42,664 nt of DNA from positions 1-42,664 of the forward strand of contig QKAR01000159.1 of NCBI GenBank assembly GCA_003246335.1, given 5' to 3'. A program made the position numbers and the translations under genes. Each line of letters opens with the position of its first letter. The stretch's first letter is position 1. Origin of the DNA: Spirochaetales bacterium. GTDB lineage: Bacteria > Spirochaetota > Spirochaetia > Treponematales > Treponemataceae. Below, one piece after another: positions 9,493-17,341 of the stretch. Under the pieces are notes generated by a model that was not told where the DNA came from, did not search any database, and worked only from the letters and a program-made list of their open reading frames with translations.

Positions 9493-9801
9493 ATGGCGTT
9501 GTATAAGGCGTATCCCAAAAAGGGCACAACCTGCAAAGTTACTTTTGAATTACCGGAAGAGGCCACGGGCGGCGTGAAGAAAATCGCATTGGTAGGCGAT
9601 TTCAATGAATGGGATAAAAACGCGAACATTCTCACGAAGAACAAATCCGGGCGGTATTCGGTTTCCATAACCCTGCAACAGGGACATGAATATCAATTTA
9701 GGTATCTTATGGACGATTCTCGCTGGGAAAACGATTGGGCCGCCGATAAGTATCTTCCTTCTTCTTTCGGGAACGCGGATAATTCGGTCGTTATCGTTTA
9801 A
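9493..9801 (+). CDS. Stand-alone CBM48/AMPK-type glycogen-binding domain protein
   Basis: A 102-residue protein that consists almost entirely of one early-set (isoamylase N-terminal, CBM48) beta-sandwich. Diagnostic parts are VKKIALVGDFNEWDKN, with the conserved W, and the later YQFRYLMDD...WENDW..DKY segment. This fold binds alpha-glucans such as glycogen. No catalytic domain is attached, so a role as a glycogen-associated adaptor is only inference. An AGGAGG ribosome site lies 9 nt before the ATG. Its stop codon overlaps that of the convergent apbE gene by 3 nt. Similar small proteins are, as I recall, common in treponemes. Confidence 0.82.
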   Translation: MALYKAYPKKGTTCKVTFELPEEATGGVKKIALVGDFNEWDKNANILTKNKSGRYSVSITLQQGHEYQFRYLMDDSRWENDWAADKYLPSSFGNADNSVVIV

Positions 9802-10856
9802 TTTAATTCGCCGGAAAGCTTAAATCTCTCATCCAGGACTTCAATTCTTCCCATTAAACCCGACGTTACGTATACCTTGCGATTTTGATCGATAAAAATG
9901 GCGTCGGTGTCGGGGAGCGTTTCAATAAAGCGCGCGCCGGCATTTTCCCCTAAAAGAAAAACGGATGTGGAAAGAGCGTCCGCGTCGATTGATTTTGGCG
10001 AGATAATCGAAACGGATAAAAGACCGTTTTCAACCGGAAACCCCGTTGCGGGGTCCAAAATATGATGGTAGCGCTTGCCGTTTTCAATGAAATACCGCTC
10101 GTAAACGCCGGAGGTGACTACCGCCTCATTTCGGATATCGAGGGCGAGAATAGACCCGCCCTTCTCCGTTTCTGGGTCGCGAATCCCGATTTTCCAGGGG
10201 ACTCCGGGTTTTTTCTCCCCGATCGCGAGAATATTGCCGCCTAAGTCAACGATGGCGCGGGATATATGGTATTTTTCGATAATCTCCGCGATTTGATCGG
10301 CCGCGTACCCCTTTGCGATTGCCCCGAGGTCGATCTTCATGCCGGGTTTTGTCAAAAAAACAGTTTGCGCTTTCTCGTCGATTTTAACGTTTCGATAATT
10401 AATCAACGCGAGCCGCATGGAAATATCTTCTTGCGACGGCACCGCCGCGTATTCGGTCCCGATATTCCAAAGCTTCACGAGCGGTCCTATGGTTGGGTCG
10501 AATCTGCCATTCGTTTTCTCGCTATATCGCAAGGCGGCCGAAAGAACATACAGCGTCTCGGGTTTCGCCGCCGTCGCGGTTTGCCCTGCGTTCGAGTTAA
10601 TGAGCGCGATATTGGTATCGTCGCGGTTTGCGCTGAGAATGGCCTCTATTTCCCTGAGGCGGTCAAAAATCTCGGCGTAAACCGCTTGGGTTCCCTTGTC
10701 GTAGAGATTTATCGTACAAACCGTTCCCAAAACGAATTCCGTCTGCGGCGCTACGGATGTTTTGCACGAAGAGAAAGAAAAAAGCGCGAGAAAGAAAAAA
10801 GAAAGATACGTAATGTTTCGGGCATGAATCGTACGATCGGTGTTTCGCTGTGACAT
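9798..10856 (-). CDS. apbE: FAD:protein FMN transferase, ApbE family lipoprotein
   Basis: Attaches FMN covalently to Thr/Ser of target flavoproteins outside the cytoplasmic membrane. The 352-residue protein has a lipoprotein signal: basic N-terminus, hydrophobic YLSFFFLALFSF and lipobox FSSC near residue 31. The ApbE core follows, with GAIAKGYAADQI, the FAD-binding DLGGNILAIG, HHILDPATGFP and the Mg-binding acidic motif DADALST. It is downstream of aspS on the same strand with a 74-nt gap. No Rnf, Nqr or other flavin acceptor is in the window. Confidence 0.92.
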   Translation of the reverse strand: MSQRNTDRTIHARNITYLSFFFLALFSFSSCKTSVAPQTEFVLGTVCTINLYDKGTQAVYAEIFDRLREIEAILSANRDDTNIALINSNAGQTATAAKPETLYVLSAALRYSEKTNGRFDPTIGPLVKLWNIGTEYAAVPSQEDISMRLALINYRNVKIDEKAQTVFLTKPGMKIDLGAIAKGYAADQIAEIIEKYHISRAIVDLGGNILAIGEKKPGVPWKIGIRDPETEKGGSILALDIRNEAVVTSGVYERYFIENGKRYHHILDPATGFPVENGLLSVSIISPKSIDADALSTSVFLLGENAGARFIETLPDTDAIFIDQNRKVYVTSGLMGRIEVLDERFKLSGELN

Positions 10857-10888
10857 TGAAAAACTCGCGGGCCTAGGCGCGAATTAGC

Positions 10889-10921
10889 AACCGATTCTCG
10901 CGCGGTACGCGGGAAGCGGTT
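10889..10921 (-). other. Imperfect inverted repeat between aspS and apbE
   Basis: Outer arms AACCG/CGGTT and inner arms CGCG/CGCG flank a 5-nt loop, with a mismatched internal region. There is no T-run on the minus strand, so it is not a convincing terminator. It may be an mRNA processing or stability hairpin in an aspS-apbE transcript. Confidence 0.3.
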
Positions 10922-10930
10922 GTTAACCGG

Positions 10931-12712
10931 TTATTTCTTTATGATGAGATGCAGCTCGTCGAGCTGTTTTTGCTTGACCTCGTGCGGGCAATCATCCATC
11001 GGACTAATCGCGAAGCTGTTTTTGGGGAACGCGATGACTTCCTTAATGGAAGTTTCTCCCGCCATAAGCATGACGAGTCGGTCGAGTCCGGGCGCGATCC
11101 CTCCGTGCGGCGGCGCGCCGAATTTAAACGCGTCCGTGAGGAAACCGAAGTTTTGCTGGGCTTCTTCCTCGCTGAATCCGACGATCTTGAAAATTCTCTT
11201 CTGAAGATCCGGATCGTGGATTCGCAAGGAACCGGAAGCGAGCTCGTAGCCGTTGAGAACGAGGTCGTACAGGTCGCCCTTTACGCTACCGGGATCGCTT
11301 TCGAGCGTCTCATGGTATTGCTCTTGCGGCCACGTGAACATATGGTGCGCGGTATCCCATTTGTTCTCGTCCTCGTTCCACTCGAACATCGGGAAATCGA
11401 CGATCCACGCGAACTCGAACGTTCCTTCCGCGCAAAGATTTAAGTCTTTCCCTAAGCGGGTTCGAACGGCGCCGAGGGCCGTGCAAGCGATTTTTGCTTT
11501 GGGGTCGGCGACGAAAAGGAGAAGGTCGCCGGGTTTCGCTCCGAGAGTCGAGCAGACGAGGTTTGCCTGTCCTTCGAAGAATTTGGAAACGCCGCCTTCA
11601 AGGGTTTTCGCCGTATCGGTTCCGCCGACTTTCATCCACGCGAGGCCCTTCGCCTTGTAAATTTTCGCGGTGGACTCAAGTTCTTCGATTGACTTCCTGC
11701 TGTATTTTTCCGCGACGCCGGGAACGACCAAGGCTTTGATTTTTCCTTTCGCCGCGATCGCGTCCTTAAAGGCCTGGAACGATCCGCATTGCGCCAGGAA
11801 CGATCCGTCCTGCATCTTCATGTCGAAGCGAAGTTCCGGTTTGTCCGTTCCATACCACTCGATGGAGTCGTCGTAAGCGATGCGAGTGAACTTTGCGGGA
11901 AGATCAACTTTAAGCGTTTCCTTGAAGATGTATCCCATCATCCCCTCTATGAGGGAGAGAACGTCCTCGCGGTTAACGAAGCTCATCTCGATGTCAATTT
12001 GCGTAAATTCGGGCTGGCGGTCACCGCGCGCGTCCTCATCGCGGTAGCAGCGGGCGATTTGGAAATACTTGTCGAAGCCCGAAACCATGAGCAACTGCTT
12101 ATACAATTGCGGCGATTGGGGAAGCGCGTAAAATTTTCCGGGATACAGGCGCGAGGGAACGAGATAGTCTCGGGCGCCCTCCGGCGTCGACGCGATGAAC
12201 GTCGGGGTTTCGAGTTCGAGGAATCCCCGATCGGTGAGGAATTGGCGCGTAGCGAACGCGACTTTTGACCGGAGGATTAAGTGCTCTTGCATCGAGCCGG
12301 ATCGAAGGTCGAGATACCGATATTTGAGGCGCAAATCCTCGCTCGCGTTCGTTTTTTCGTCGATCACGAACGGAAGCGTATCGGACTTGGTTAGTATCTC
12401 GATTTTTTTCGCCGCGACCTCGATCGAGCCGGTGGGCATTTCCGGATTAACCATGCTGTCGGGGCGAAGCCGAACGACGCCCTCTACCGCGATGCAGTAT
12501 TCCATTTTTAATTCCGCGGCGGTAGCGAGAAGCTCCGCAGAGGAATCCGCGTCGACGACGACTTGCGTAAGACCGTAACGGTCTCGCAAATTTATGAACG
12601 AAATTCCGCCGTGATCGCGTTTGCGGTGGATCCACCCATTTAAGGTTATTGTCTTTCCGTTATCCTCGGCGCGGAGTGCCCCGCAGGTGACGGATCTTCT
12701 CATCTTTTCCAT
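10931..12712 (-). CDS. aspS: Aspartyl-tRNA synthetase, bacterial type
   Basis: Class II synthetase of 593 residues, the usual bacterial length. The N-terminal OB-fold anticodon domain begins near GWIHRKRDHGGISFINLRDR. The catalytic domain has motif 2 (CYRDEDARGDRQPEFTQID) and motif 3 (GIAPGLDRLVML near residue 540). The bacterial GAD insertion lies between them, around residues 300-410. Whether it is discriminating or also charges tRNA-Asn cannot be decided here, because gatCAB and asnS are outside the window. No T-box is present: the start codon lies only 7 nt after a TATACT hexamer. Confidence 0.97.
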   Translation of the reverse strand: MEKMRRSVTCGALRAEDNGKTITLNGWIHRKRDHGGISFINLRDRYGLTQVVVDADSSAELLATAAELKMEYCIAVEGVVRLRPDSMVNPEMPTGSIEVAAKKIEILTKSDTLPFVIDEKTNASEDLRLKYRYLDLRSGSMQEHLILRSKVAFATRQFLTDRGFLELETPTFIASTPEGARDYLVPSRLYPGKFYALPQSPQLYKQLLMVSGFDKYFQIARCYRDEDARGDRQPEFTQIDIEMSFVNREDVLSLIEGMMGYIFKETLKVDLPAKFTRIAYDDSIEWYGTDKPELRFDMKMQDGSFLAQCGSFQAFKDAIAAKGKIKALVVPGVAEKYSRKSIEELESTAKIYKAKGLAWMKVGGTDTAKTLEGGVSKFFEGQANLVCSTLGAKPGDLLLFVADPKAKIACTALGAVRTRLGKDLNLCAEGTFEFAWIVDFPMFEWNEDENKWDTAHHMFTWPQEQYHETLESDPGSVKGDLYDLVLNGYELASGSLRIHDPDLQKRIFKIVGFSEEEAQQNFGFLTDAFKFGAPPHGGIAPGLDRLVMLMAGETSIKEVIAFPKNSFAISPMDDCPHEVKQKQLDELHLIIKK

Positions 12713-12719
12713 GATCGCG

Positions 12720-12749
12720 AGTATAGCGTTAAGCCCGTTATCGATGCAA
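12720..12749 (-). promoter_or_regulatory. Promoter of aspS, apparently leaderless
   Basis: On the minus strand TTGCAT (12749-12744), an 18-nt spacer and TATACT (12725-12720) are followed after 7 nt by the aspS ATG. No Shine-Dalgarno fits in the remaining space. Confidence 0.6.
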
Positions 12750-12789
12750 GAAGATTGCGCGCGCGGTTTTATAAGGAGATAAAAAGGTT

Positions 12790-12795
12790 TATAAT
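12790..12795 (+). promoter_or_regulatory. -10 element directly before the GGDEF gene
   Basis: A perfect TATAAT lies 7 nt before ATG 12803. The -35 is weak (TTTTAT at 17 nt). An AAGGAG at 12773-12778 is 24 nt from the ATG, too far to serve it. Confidence 0.5.
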
Positions 12796-12802
12796 CTTAA
12801 GC

Positions 12803-14407
12803 ATGATCTCTTCGGACGTGCAGGGCAAAAACGCGAGAATCCTTCGCATGGTCGTTTCGCTTATTTGGCTCGTGGTTTTTATCTTCATTATTCTCGGCGT
12901 CGTATTCCCTCTGGTGTATATCGGTTCTTTGCGCAACGAGGCCTTAAAAAGCCAAGAGGTTATCTTGCGCATCTCGGCGAAATACGTATCGGATTTCATG
13001 CGTCAGCAATCCCAAATCGTCGCGTTTTCGTCGAAGCTGCCGATTATGCGCGTCGATTATCGGCCTTTCGTCATTCCCTCGGAAAAAGGGGTGCCGGCAA
13101 ACGAGGCGTTGCCGGTTCGCTCCTTCCTGCAAGGGGTGTCGGAATTTTCGCCCGCGTTTCGGTTTTTTGCCGTAGTCACGTCCGACTCGGCGCAACCCAT
13201 CTTGCTGCAGCCGTACCAACTTCAGTCCGCGCTAACCGAACAACAGTTTGAAAAGGGCTATGCGTATCGCGAATGGGTACAAAAAACGAAAGAGCTCTAT
13301 GACGGTTGGGATCACCGCGCGCTTCTGGACCCGTATGTCTCAAACGCGTTCGTTTCCGATCCGGGAAATGTTCCCGCGATATCATTTTCTGTTCCGGTCA
13401 TAGGCAGCGACGGGGGATTCCTGTCAATCTTTTACGCAAACGTGAGTTTATCGTCATTATCCGACTTCGTGCGGTCTTTGCGGTACGGGAAATCGGGGAA
13501 AGTGTATTTGGTCGATTCGACCGGGAAATTGCTCGCGCATCCCGATATGGACTGCGGCGTTGAGCAAAAAAATGGCGAAGGGCAGGTTTCGTGGCAATTA
13601 AGGGACGTTTCGGGACTTCCTATGGTCGCGCGCGCGCTTCGCGGAGATTTTCGGGCGGGAGTTTTCAGAGTGGACGGGCCAACGGATTTTAGGCTTGCTT
13701 CCTACACGGCGATCCCGGATTTAGGATGGATTCTCGTCGTGGAGCAAAGCGCCTCGGAGGCGTTTTCCTTAGTTCGAACCTATGTGTACGTGATCGTCTT
13801 ACTCGTTCTCGTCACGATACTCGTTTCTTTCACGACATTCCTGTACATTTCGCGCGAAATCGCGGAGGCGACGCGTCAACATCAGCAACTCGTTATCATC
13901 TCCGAGACCGATCCCCTGACGGGCTTACTGAACAGAAGGAGCATGTTAAGCAGGGTTCAGCAATTCATCGACGAGGCGACGCATTCCACGCATGGGTTTA
14001 TCCTCGCCATTTTTGACATTGACGATTTCAAGAAAGTGAACGATACCTACGGACACGTCTTTGGCGATTTCGTGTTGCGCGAAATCGCGGTTCGCGCGAC
14101 GAACGTCCTTCGCGCCGACGATTTAATCTTTCGATGGGGCGGAGAGGAATTTCTCGTGATAATCCGAAACTGCGATTTATCCCGCGGGAGAAACGTCGCC
14201 GAGAAAATACGGTGCGCGGTCGGGGACGACCCCTTTTCGGACGGCTTAGTCGAGGTGTCCGTCACCGTGACGATCGGCGTGAGCCAATATCGCCGGGGGC
14301 CCATCGACAACCTGGTGGCGGAAGCCGATGAAGCCCTCTACGCGGGAAAGCGCGGCGGTAAAAATAACGTCACGGTCGCGAGCGGGGCCTTCGCTCAAAA
14401 ACTGTAA
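12803..14407 (+). CDS. Membrane diguanylate cyclase with Cache sensor
   Basis: Makes cyclic di-GMP in response to an extracytoplasmic ligand. The 534-residue protein has a first membrane helix (about residues 17-40, LIWLVVFIFIILGVVFPLVY) and an outside dCache-like domain (to about 330, with GKVYLVDSTGKLLAHPD). A second helix (VYVIVLLVLVTILVSF) leads to a C-terminal GGDEF domain. The active loop reads GGEEF (residues 446-450). RADD lies five residues before it and fits the RxxD inhibitory product site, so feedback inhibition is expected. I prefer ATG 12803. An in-frame TTG at 12755 would add 16 residues. Its 3' end overlaps the convergent hemolysin-III gene by 13 nt. Confidence 0.9.
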   Translation: MISSDVQGKNARILRMVVSLIWLVVFIFIILGVVFPLVYIGSLRNEALKSQEVILRISAKYVSDFMRQQSQIVAFSSKLPIMRVDYRPFVIPSEKGVPANEALPVRSFLQGVSEFSPAFRFFAVVTSDSAQPILLQPYQLQSALTEQQFEKGYAYREWVQKTKELYDGWDHRALLDPYVSNAFVSDPGNVPAISFSVPVIGSDGGFLSIFYANVSLSSLSDFVRSLRYGKSGKVYLVDSTGKLLAHPDMDCGVEQKNGEGQVSWQLRDVSGLPMVARALRGDFRAGVFRVDGPTDFRLASYTAIPDLGWILVVEQSASEAFSLVRTYVYVIVLLVLVTILVSFTTFLYISREIAEATRQHQQLVIISETDPLTGLLNRRSMLSRVQQFIDEATHSTHGFILAIFDIDDFKKVNDTYGHVFGDFVLREIAVRATNVLRADDLIFRWGGEEFLVIIRNCDLSRGRNVAEKIRCAVGDDPFSDGLVEVSVTVTIGVSQYRRGPIDNLVAEADEALYAGKRGGKNNVTVASGAFAQKL

Positions 14408-15054
14408 AAGACGGAAAAGAAGTGCAGCGCGGTTCCTCCCATGACAAACAAGTGCCATACGGGATGCGTCCATCGTATTTTTCGTAAGGAATACACGACC
14501 GCGCCGAGCGTATAAACGACGCCGCCCGCGAGGAGCAAGACCCAGCTTTGGCTCGAAATGGCGGCACGAAGCGGGTTCGCCGCCAAAACGATGATCCATC
14601 CCATCAAGATATAGGTAAAAACCGAAACGACGCGAAGGCGATTCCCGAAAATCGAGTACAGCGTGATCCCGATCGCGGCAAGTCCCCAGATAAGGCCAAA
14701 AATCCACCATCCAACCGAGCCTCGTAGTGCGGTCAGGCAATACGCCGTGTAAGTGCCCGCGATGAGGACGTAAATCGCCGAATGATCGAGCCGCTCGAAA
14801 ACCGTATATGCCCTCGTTTTCAAAAGGCTATGATAGAGCGTGCTCATTAAATATAAGAAGAACATCGAAAAGCCGAAAATCGCGAACGAGGTAAGATAAA
14901 AACCCCGTTGCCCAAGAGGCGCGGCCCTCGCAGCGCGAATTATTAGGAGCGAAAGACCCGCGAGCGACAAAAGCGCGCCGAGGCCATGCGTGATCGCGTT
15001 CGCGATTTCCTCGCCCAATCGATACGGTTTTGGAAGGTGTATGTTGTTGATCAT
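14395..15054 (-). CDS. Hemolysin III family (PAQR-like) membrane protein
   Basis: A 219-residue seven-helix membrane protein of the YqfA/hemolysin III group, related to eukaryotic PAQR receptors. Family marks are ITHGLGALLSLAG near the N-terminus, the STLYHSL motif after helix 2, and HPVWHLFV before the last helix, with histidines that form a metal site in relatives. Function in bacteria is poorly defined. I start at ATG 15054 because GGAG lies 6 nt upstream. A longer frame running back to 15303 is only antisense to rlmB. The gene is third in the beta-CASP / rlmB / hlyIII series, and its ribosome site is buried in a 15-bp hairpin (see 15056-15097). Confidence 0.88.
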   Translation of the reverse strand: MINNIHLPKPYRLGEEIANAITHGLGALLSLAGLSLLIIRAARAAPLGQRGFYLTSFAIFGFSMFFLYLMSTLYHSLLKTRAYTVFERLDHSAIYVLIAGTYTAYCLTALRGSVGWWIFGLIWGLAAIGITLYSIFGNRLRVVSVFTYILMGWIIVLAANPLRAAISSQSWVLLLAGGVVYTLGAVVYSLRKIRWTHPVWHLFVMGGTALHFFSVFYSF

Positions 15055-15055
15055 G

Positions 15056-15097
15056 TTTTTCTCCATTCGCAGGTATTGACCGGCGAATGGAGAAAAA
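15056..15097 (-). promoter_or_regulatory. Perfect 15-bp hairpin sequestering the hemolysin-III ribosome site
   Basis: Plus-strand arms 15056-15070 and 15083-15097 are perfect reverse complements around a 12-nt loop (15071-15082). In minus-strand RNA the 5' arm starts with a U-run 12 nt after the rlmB stop. The 3' arm contains the GGAG that serves ATG 15054 and ends with an A-run. Because the U-run precedes and the A-run follows the stem on both strands, it does not look like an intrinsic terminator in either direction. Confidence 0.75.
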
Positions 15098-15109
15098 GGT
15101 TGCGTTTTA

Positions 15110-15859
15110 TTACGTTCGTCGAATTTCGTAGAGCAAAATGCCTGCCGCGACCGCCACGTTAAGGCTATCGAGTTTTCCTCTCGTCGGAATGGACACAATG
15201 GCGTCGCACGTGGCTTTAAGCAGCCGAGCGATGCCCGAGCCCTCGCTTCCCATGACCAGGACCGCTTTTTTACCGACGCGTGCTTCCTCGATGCGCGTTC
15301 CACCCGCGTCTGCGCCGTATACCCAAAAACCGAGCTTTTTGAGCTGTTCCACGGCCGTTACGAGATTCGAGACGGTGACGGTCGGAACCCAGGATAGCGC
15401 GCCGGCGCTTGTCCTTCCGATAATGGCGAAGTCAGTCGCGGCCCTGCGTTCGGGCAAAATGACTAAATCAACGCCGAACTGATCGGCGCTGCGGATGATC
15501 GCGCCGACGTTATGGGGATCGGTAATCGAATCAAGGACGAGGATGACCGCTTCTTCCCTCTTCGCAAGGTTAAAAAGGTGCTGTTCGAAGGAAATCGTCG
15601 TTTCGGGGTTTTCGAGCGTTTTGAGCAAAAGAACGCCCCGATGGTCCTGCGCGTGTTCCGGTAGCGACGAAACCAAGGCGGAAAGAGCCGGCATGGTTTT
15701 TTCTTCGCTTGGAATCCCGAGCTTACGGGCCGTTTCGAGGATTTTTTTTACCCTCGGTCCCGGCGTCGCGTATACGAGGGAGATTCCCTCCGTCGCCTTA
15801 TTGCGCTCCGCGGCGCGTAATTCTTCCTCAATTGAGTGAAAGCCGGAAATTATTCTCAT
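15110..15859 (-). CDS. rlmB: 23S rRNA 2'-O-methyltransferase, RlmB (SpoU/TrmH family)
   Basis: SAM-dependent ribose methylation of 23S rRNA (G2251 in E. coli). The 249-residue protein has the small N-terminal L30e-like substrate domain (about residues 1-80) and the knotted SPOUT domain. Its three motifs are DPHNVGAIIRSADQFG (motif 1, with the conserved Asn and Arg), VMGSEGSGI (motif 2) and IPTRGKLDSLNVAVAAGILL (motif 3). The usual IPM of motif 3 is IPT here. The start overlaps the stop of the upstream beta-CASP gene as ATGA, so the two are coupled. A second, more divergent SpoU gene lies at 38693. Confidence 0.9.
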   Translation of the reverse strand: MRIISGFHSIEEELRAAERNKATEGISLVYATPGPRVKKILETARKLGIPSEEKTMPALSALVSSLPEHAQDHRGVLLLKTLENPETTISFEQHLFNLAKREEAVILVLDSITDPHNVGAIIRSADQFGVDLVILPERRAATDFAIIGRTSAGALSWVPTVTVSNLVTAVEQLKKLGFWVYGADAGGTRIEEARVGKKAVLVMGSEGSGIARLLKATCDAIVSIPTRGKLDSLNVAVAAGILLYEIRRT

Positions 15860-17265
15860 AGCGAGTACGTTTCGCCGTATTTCACGATTTGGACGCTTCC
15901 GAAGCCGTTTTCCGCGAGATGCTCTTTAAACACCGGCTGAACGTCGGGCTCGCCGTGTACCATGAAAATTTTCTTTAGCCCGGACGTATCCATTTCCTTA
16001 AGCCACTCGATCGCCTCACCATAGTCCGCGTGGGCGCTGAACGCGTTGATTTGCGTTATCGTCGCGCGGACGGTAAACCACTTGTTGTGGATTTTCACCT
16101 CAAGCTCTCGGTTTTGCAGTCGTCGTCCCAGGGTATGCTCGGCCATATAGCCCACGAGAAGAATTTGATTGGATGGATCGCTGATCGTATTCACGAGGTG
16201 ATGCTGGATTCGTCCGGCTTCGCACATTCCGTCCGCGCTGATGATAATCATGGGACCCGGTTTGTCGTTTAAGGATTTGGACTCGTCGACGCTCGTGACG
16301 AATTTCAGCGCGTTAAACCCGAAGGGATTTTTATGATGCGTTATGAACGCGTCGTGGGTTTCCTCATCGTAACATTCCGGATGGATTTGGAATATGCTGG
16401 TCGCGTTAACCGCCATGGGCGAGTCGACGTAAATCGGAATTTCGGGGATGATTTTCTTATCGACGAGAATGTGGAAGTAATAGACGAGTTCCTGCGTTCT
16501 CTCGATGGCGAACGCTGGTATGACGATTTTACCGTTCGTCTTAATGGCGTCCGTGGCTACTTTCGCCAGCATCTTGAGCGCGTCGTCGGCGCTTTCGTGC
16601 CTACGATTTCCGTACGTGCTTTCGAGAAGCATGTAATCGACCGGCGGGAGTTTTTGCGGGTCTCGGATGATGGGTTTCCCCTTGCGGCCGAGATCGCCGG
16701 TGCACGCGATTTTCTTCGTGTTGCCCGAACCGTCGGTTACGGTGAGCACGGCCATGGCCGAACCGAGAATATGGCCGGCGTCAAAAAATTCGAGCTTGAC
16801 GCGCGGATCGATCCACGTCGGTCTGTTATACGAAACGGTTACGAACTGGTTTGAAGTGTTTACGACGTCAATCTCGGTAAAAAGCGGCTTCCAGTCGAAT
16901 TTCTCGCCCTTTCGTTCCGCCGTTTTCGTTAAGTACGCCGCGTCATGGGCTTGGATACGGGCCGAATCCATCATAATAAGGCTCGCGAGATCCCTCGTCG
17001 CGGGAGTCGCGTAGATGTTCCCGGTGAAGCCATTTATTCCGAGGAGGGGCAATAGGCCTGAGTGGTCATAATGGGCATGGGTAAGGATAACGGCCTCGAT
17101 GCGGTCCGCAGGCACTTCAAAATTCCTGTTTTTTCTGTCTGCCTCGGCGCGTCGGCCTTGAAAGGCCCCGCAATCGATTAAGTACAAATGCCCGTCGACG
17201 TCAATTACGTGTTTTGAACCCGTGACTTCCTCGGCGGCGCCGAGGGAATAGAATGAAATGCTCAT
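15856..17265 (-). CDS. MBL-fold beta-CASP RNA-processing nuclease (YSH1/CPSF73-like)
   Basis: Probable zinc-dependent RNase of the metallo-beta-lactamase beta-CASP group. The 469-residue protein has the MBL motif HAHYDH near residue 60, GHILGSA and CTGDLG for further metal ligands, the beta-CASP elements STYGNRRH and AFAIERTQE, and the C-terminal motifs NAFSAHADY and VHGEP. It resembles bacterial and archaeal CPSF73-type proteins more than RNase J. ATG 17265 is chosen because the sequence MSISFYSLGAAEEVTGS is the usual family beginning and a TTGCCG-N18-TATCCT promoter ends 6 nt before it. Upstream in-frame codons back to 17331 run through that promoter. It heads the operon with rlmB and hlyIII. 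Confidence 0.9.
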   Translation of the reverse strand: MSISFYSLGAAEEVTGSKHVIDVDGHLYLIDCGAFQGRRAEADRKNRNFEVPADRIEAVILTHAHYDHSGLLPLLGINGFTGNIYATPATRDLASLIMMDSARIQAHDAAYLTKTAERKGEKFDWKPLFTEIDVVNTSNQFVTVSYNRPTWIDPRVKLEFFDAGHILGSAMAVLTVTDGSGNTKKIACTGDLGRKGKPIIRDPQKLPPVDYMLLESTYGNRRHESADDALKMLAKVATDAIKTNGKIVIPAFAIERTQELVYYFHILVDKKIIPEIPIYVDSPMAVNATSIFQIHPECYDEETHDAFITHHKNPFGFNALKFVTSVDESKSLNDKPGPMIIISADGMCEAGRIQHHLVNTISDPSNQILLVGYMAEHTLGRRLQNRELEVKIHNKWFTVRATITQINAFSAHADYGEAIEWLKEMDTSGLKKIFMVHGEPDVQPVFKEHLAENGFGSVQIVKYGETYSL

Positions 17266-17271
17266 GGGAAA

Positions 17272-17301
17272 AGGATAGACCGCATCGCCTCTGTTCGGCA
17301 A
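17272..17301 (-). promoter_or_regulatory. Promoter of the beta-CASP operon, apparently leaderless
   Basis: On the minus strand TTGCCG (17301-17296), an 18-nt spacer and TATCCT (17277-17272) are followed after 6 nt by ATG 17265. There is no Shine-Dalgarno. It is back to back with the DUF2804 promoter. Confidence 0.55.
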
Positions 17302-17314
17302 GGGAAAACGATGG

Positions 17315-17335
17315 TATACTGATTCAACCAAGGAG
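17315..17335 (+). promoter_or_regulatory. -10 element and ribosome site of the DUF2804 gene
   Basis: TATACT (17315-17320) is followed by AAGGAG (17330-17335), 6 nt before a TTG codon at 17342. The ribosome site decides the TTG start over an ATG 39 nt downstream. No clear -35 is seen. Confidence 0.5.
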
Positions 17336-17341
17336 TATCTT

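Noticed and set aside
12713-12760. T-box leader for aspS
   Set aside because: TATACT ends 7 nt before the start codon, leaving no leader RNA.
15056-15097. Intrinsic terminator between rlmB and hlyIII
   Set aside because: The stem is preceded by T and followed by A on both strands, the reverse of a terminator, and it contains the hlyIII ribosome site.
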